9,313 nt of DNA from Pedobacter sp. UBA1951. GTDB taxonomy: Bacteria > Bacteroidota > Bacteroidia > Sphingobacteriales > Sphingobacteriaceae. Shown here piece after piece: positions 7,047 to 9,313 of this stretch. The position numbers and the translations under genes were made by a program. Under the pieces are notes generated by a model. The model ran no database searches. It saw nothing but the letters and a program-made list of their open reading frames with translations, and was not told the origin of the DNA. The stretch lies in NCBI GenBank assembly GCA_002336465.1, contig DDEP01000143.1, forward strand, positions 1 through 9,313, in the 5' to 3' direction. Within the stretch, counting starts at the first letter, position 1. Every line of letters starts with the position of its first letter.

Positions 7047-7663
7047 TGCTGCTGATACTGCGTTTTATATATTCTTTTCCAGTCTATAAATCCAAAAATG
7101 GCTACCACAAACAAGAAAACTGTAAGCATGGCCATCATTAGCAACCCTTTATGCACAAGCAAAGGTATAGCTACGCTATTAGAAACATTTAGAAACACCC
7201 AATTCTCTATTTTACGACGTGCCAGCAACCACATACCAGCCCATGCCGCAGATGAAACAAAAGCATCAAAAGCTGGTACATCAGATTGTGTAAACCTGAC
7301 TAGTACGGTATATAATATGATGTAACCTACCACAACTATTGAGCAAGCGGTAAGCATTTCTCGTTTATTGGTCCATGATACAGTTAAAGCTTTGTTACCT
7401 TGATGATTTCTTTGCCATACTGCCCAACCGTAAATACTCATGACCAGATAATACAGATTTAACAAAGCTTCGGCATAGAGCATAGCATGTACCAAAAGAT
7501 ACATAGACAATACAACAGATACAATACCCGCCGGATATAGCAAGATATTGTTTTTACGTGCCAGCAAAACTTCGGCCACGCCAAAAATAACTGCAAACCA
7601 CTCTAAAAAAGAAGTTGCCAATACTTGCTCTTTAAATAGAGAAAGCCATTCCTGAAATTCCAT
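7037..7663 (-). CDS. pnuT: PnuC-family thiamine transporter PnuT
   Basis: Inner-membrane vitamin transporter of the PnuC family (208 residues from the ATG at 7663; an in-frame TTG at 7669 would add two residues but is less likely). Hydrophobic segments fall at about 16-34, 41-60, 63-83, 105-123, 133-148, 155-172 and 174-194, consistent with the seven-helix PnuC fold. Landmarks are LEWFAVIFGVAEVLLARKNN (20-39), LYPAGIVS (42-49), LYYLVMSIYGWAVW (70-83) and IENWVFLNVSNS (152-163). PnuC itself carries nicotinamide riboside; PnuT members carry thiamine by facilitated diffusion, with trapping by thiamine pyrophosphokinase. The TPP riboswitch in the leader is the reason for choosing PnuT. No kinase gene is in the window. 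It is the first gene of the riboswitch transcript and overlaps or abuts the flavoprotein gene. Confidence 0.9.
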   Translation of the reverse strand: MEFQEWLSLFKEQVLATSFLEWFAVIFGVAEVLLARKNNILLYPAGIVSVVLSMYLLVHAMLYAEALLNLYYLVMSIYGWAVWQRNHQGNKALTVSWTNKREMLTACSIVVVGYIILYTVLVRFTQSDVPAFDAFVSSAAWAGMWLLARRKIENWVFLNVSNSVAIPLLVHKGLLMMAMLTVFLFVVAIFGFIDWKRIYKTQYQQQWT

Positions 7664-7705
7664 CTTCAATGAATTTTAATTCAAAACCTTAAAAATTAAT
7701 TGAAA

Positions 7706-7727
7706 ACTGCTTTCAGGGCAAAACAGT
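7706..7727 (-). promoter_or_regulatory. Leader hairpin between riboswitch and pnuT, possible attenuator
   Basis: On the minus strand ACTGTTTT (7727-7720) pairs with AAAGCAGT (7713-7706) over 8 bp (one G-T) around loop GCCCTG. It is followed by TTTC and a further AT-rich stretch with TTTTT, a weak T tract for a terminator. The loop's CCCT is complementary to AGGG in the aptamer's conserved 3' strand (GTAGGGA, 7748-7754), so mutually exclusive folding is possible. It ends 43 bp before the pnuT ATG. Confidence 0.4.
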
Positions 7728-7740
7728 AGTGCAGTATAAC

Positions 7741-7910
7741 CTCTTTATCCCTACGTCGGTATTATCCGTATCAGGTGTGTTTTTAAGCTAAAAATTGAAA
7801 GTAAAAAGTTAAACACTGAGAACTTAAATACTCTACTTCTAACTCAAAAACTGGGTATAATCTCAGCCTGCTAAATAAGTGGTTTGATTAGCAAGCACCC
7901 CTTTGAGTAA
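7741..7910 (-). ncRNA. TPP riboswitch (THI element) in the pnuT leader
   Basis: All the conserved blocks of the THI box occur in order on the minus strand: GGGGTGC (7901-7895), a 6-bp hairpin TGCTAA/TTAGCA, CTGAGA (7866-7861), ACCC (7856-7853), ACCTGAT (7776-7770), GGATAATACC and GTAGGGA (7754-7748). The aptamer senses thiamine pyrophosphate and lowers expression of downstream genes when TPP is plentiful. The stretch between ACCC and ACCTGAT is long (76 bases, 7777-7852) and is closed by a 9-bp helix, GTTTTTGAG (7851-7843) with CTTAAAAAC (7787-7779, one G-T), so an extra arm is present. It is followed by pnuT, then the flavoprotein gene. The outer ends of P1 are approximate. Confidence 0.95.
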
Positions 7911-7912
7911 GG

Positions 7913-7943
7913 CAAATATAGAGAATAAAAGGTAAGGTTCAAT
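7913..7943 (-). promoter_or_regulatory. Promoter of the TPP riboswitch-pnuT transcript
   Basis: Minus-strand TATATTTG (7920-7913) is an exact TAnnTTTG -7 box, and ATTG (7943-7940), one mismatch from TTTG, lies exactly 19 bases upstream. Transcription would start around 7908-7904, just before GGGGTGC of the aptamer, which is where a riboswitch transcript should begin. Confidence 0.75.
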
Positions 7944-7951
7944 ACCCTACC
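7925..7951 (-). terminator. Probable terminator of parC
   Basis: On the minus strand GGTAGGG (7951-7945) and CCTTACC (7937-7931) pair at 6 of 7 positions around a 7-base loop and run into TTTTAT (7930-7925). It begins 21 bp after the parC stop. A T run also follows on the + strand (7952-7956). The hairpin overlaps the -33 box of the pnuT promoter. Confidence 0.6.
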
Positions 7952-7971
7952 TTTTTATCGTTTAAATTATA

Positions 7972-9313
7972 TTAGAAAAACCCCAGTTGTCCTTTGTCAT
8001 CCATTTTAATATCATCAGGATTGGTAATTTCAAATGATATTTTCTTCTTTTCGGGTTTTGGCTCTTCGTCTTCCTTAGGTTCCTGCTTCTCTACGGCAGT
8101 TTCAGGAGTCTCGGTTTTGGTTGCCGGTTTAAATGTTGGTTTAGCTTTAGGTTTTTTTTCCTCTTTAGGATCTTCTATTTCAGTCTCTTCTTCTATTTCA
8201 GTTTCCTCTTCTGGATTAGTTTCTGTGCTGTTCACTTCTTCTTCTACGTGTTCAGCATCATTTTCTTCTGCTTGCTTCTCTTCTTCAACAATACCTATTT
8301 CCAGTTCGGTATCTATAAGTTTCACTTGCTTAACTACGTGTGGAGACAAACGATTTCCATTGGCTTTCCAACCTTTAACATCTATCAATCCTGCCAGTTC
8401 CAGCTCTAAAGTTTCCGGTATCTTGGTTTTTCCTTTTTCTACATCCAAGATGATTTTTGCATCTGATTTTCCGGTAATGAGAATCATTTTAGAACCATTT
8501 TCTTCACTGATAAAGCTCATTACTTTACCAATAGGTTGGGTTTCAAAAACGAATCTCTTTACAAAATAATTCTTGGCTTTACCGTCATAGTGTATAACAC
8601 TGTAAACATGCTCAGGATTAAATTTCTGCATAAGCACAATGCCTTCATCAAAATGGTTGTTCAGCTCAAATGTGCTCAATTCATAAGTGCCATTTCTATA
8701 TACCTGCAAAATCTTATCATCGCCATCAAATTCTCCAAGGTATTTACCACGACCATCAACATTTAATCGTTTCAAAATATCATCATACCATATTTTGATG
8801 CCCGCCAGCGTAGAAACTCCTTTACTTTTTAGCAATACTTTCTTAACTGGGTATTTAACCACTATGTTACCCATAGAGCCACGGCCTTTTATCGCAACAT
8901 TAGCAAAATCAACATCAACGCTTAATTTCTTAAGTTTTGAATGTGGTTTTAATTGCACGGTAACAATCTCTGCCTCGCCATTTGGGTTTGCCGTAAAGTA
9001 CAACACTTTAGATCCTTTGGTGCCTTTAGTCAAATCGTATTCTTTATCGCGAGTTACACCTAGAACAGAAAAACGTTTGATATAACTGATACCGCTAGCC
9101 CCATCTTTGTAGATCATATTATAAACCGTACGATCATCGCCTTTTTTAAATACCTGAGCATGTATAATATGTTTGCCTACAAAGGTTTTATCGGCTACTT
9201 TGGTTACGATACAACGCCCGTCTTCTCTAAATACAATAATCTCATCTATATCCGAGCAATCGCCCACAAATTCATCTTTCTTAAGTCCTGTACCAATGAA
9301 ACCATCTTCACGG
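7972..9313 (-). CDS. parC: DNA topoisomerase IV subunit A, C-terminal part (5' end outside window)
   Basis: The frame is open through the right edge (first visible residues REDGFIGTGLKKDEFVGDCS), so the gene continues beyond base 9313; a GTG at 9267 is internal and not the start. About 446 residues are visible. The first roughly 325 are the beta-pinwheel DNA-wrapping domain, with repeated blades such as IIVFREDGRCIVTKV, ILQVYRNGTYELSTF and the GyrA-box-like GRGSMGNIV. The breakage-reunion domain with the catalytic Tyr is outside. The last 100 residues are a low-complexity Glu/Lys/Pro/Thr tail ending ITNPDDIKMDDKGQLGFF, a tail typical of Bacteroidota ParC as I know it. GyrA is the main alternative, but the canonical QRRGGKG box is not seen. 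The tail contains an 18-bp tandem duplication (8173-8208). This is a housekeeping chromosomal gene. Confidence 0.88.
   Translation of the reverse strand, partial: REDGFIGTGLKKDEFVGDCSDIDEIIVFREDGRCIVTKVADKTFVGKHIIHAQVFKKGDDRTVYNMIYKDGASGISYIKRFSVLGVTRDKEYDLTKGTKGSKVLYFTANPNGEAEIVTVQLKPHSKLKKLSVDVDFANVAIKGRGSMGNIVVKYPVKKVLLKSKGVSTLAGIKIWYDDILKRLNVDGRGKYLGEFDGDDKILQVYRNGTYELSTFELNNHFDEGIVLMQKFNPEHVYSVIHYDGKAKNYFVKRFVFETQPIGKVMSFISEENGSKMILITGKSDAKIILDVEKGKTKIPETLELELAGLIDVKGWKANGNRLSPHVVKQVKLIDTELEIGIVEEEKQAEENDAEHVEEEVNSTETNPEEETEIEEETEIEDPKEEKKPKAKPTFKPATKTETPETAVEKQEPKEDEEPKPEKKKISFEITNPDDIKMDDKGQLGFF

Noticed and set aside
7667..7669. TTG as the pnuT start
   Set aside because: It adds only two residues before a good ATG at 7663, so the ATG is the simpler choice.
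7994..8569. 191-codon open frame on the + strand antisense to the parC tail
   Set aside because: It is a Ser/Val-rich mirror of the Glu/Lys-rich low-complexity tail on the opposite strand. It has no promoter-like or protein-family features.
8687..9085. 132-codon + strand open frame inside parC
   Set aside because: It lies fully antisense to a clearly conserved beta-pinwheel coding region and its translation resembles no protein family.
9265..9267. GTG as the start of the rightmost minus-strand gene
   Set aside because: The frame stays open upstream to the window edge with conserved topoisomerase sequence, so this GTG is an internal Val.
1..9313. CRISPR array, tRNA/rRNA genes, insertion sequences or prophage genes
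   Set aside because: No regularly spaced direct repeats, no tRNA-like cloverleaf with CCA region, and no transposase, integrase or phage protein were seen on either strand.

Overview
The window looks like chromosomal DNA of a member of the Bacteroidota, most likely family Sphingobacteriaceae (Pedobacter-like). The signs are low GC, TAnnTTTG-type -7 promoter boxes, almost no Shine-Dalgarno sequences, a SusC-era TonB receptor with an N-terminal carboxypeptidase-regulatory-like domain, an HmuY-family lipoprotein, a very short ATP synthase epsilon subunit, and a topoisomerase IV A subunit with a long acidic tail. The genus is inferred from general protein character, not from a search.

Layout. 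On the + strand, positions 1-1047 hold the end of atpD and all of atpC, separated by an AT-rich inverted-repeat element (692-796) and closed by a strong intrinsic terminator (1069-1102). A monocistronic gene for an uncharacterised secreted protein or lipoprotein follows (1230-2288). It converges on the minus-strand genes across a 70-bp nested hairpin (2305-2374). Everything from 2406 to the right edge is on the minus strand. In order of transcription: the 3' part of parC (9313-7972), a terminator, a promoter, a TPP (thiamine pyrophosphate) riboswitch (about 7910-7741), pnuT (thiamine transporter), an acyl-CoA-dehydrogenase-fold flavoprotein overlapping or abutting pnuT, then after a 145-bp gap a TonB-dependent receptor and an HmuY-family lipoprotein.

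How the genes fit together. The riboswitch ties pnuT to thiamine supply, and the flavoprotein translationally coupled to it becomes a candidate thiamine-related enzyme. It resembles group D flavin-dependent monooxygenases more than true acyl-CoA dehydrogenases. The receptor/HmuY pair looks like a two-gene outer-membrane uptake system of the heme type. It has its own promoter-like elements and two Fur-like 19-bp inverted repeats, which suggests iron control. However, the mature HmuY-like protein has a single histidine and no methionine, so the usual bis-His or bis-Met heme pocket cannot form. Its ligand is therefore open, and thiamine is a possibility given the upstream genes.

The strongest lead for something undescribed is the TPP-riboswitch / pnuT / flavin-monooxygenase-like unit next to a receptor and an HmuY-like protein without heme ligands. 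No CRISPR array, tRNA, rRNA, transposase or phage gene was seen.
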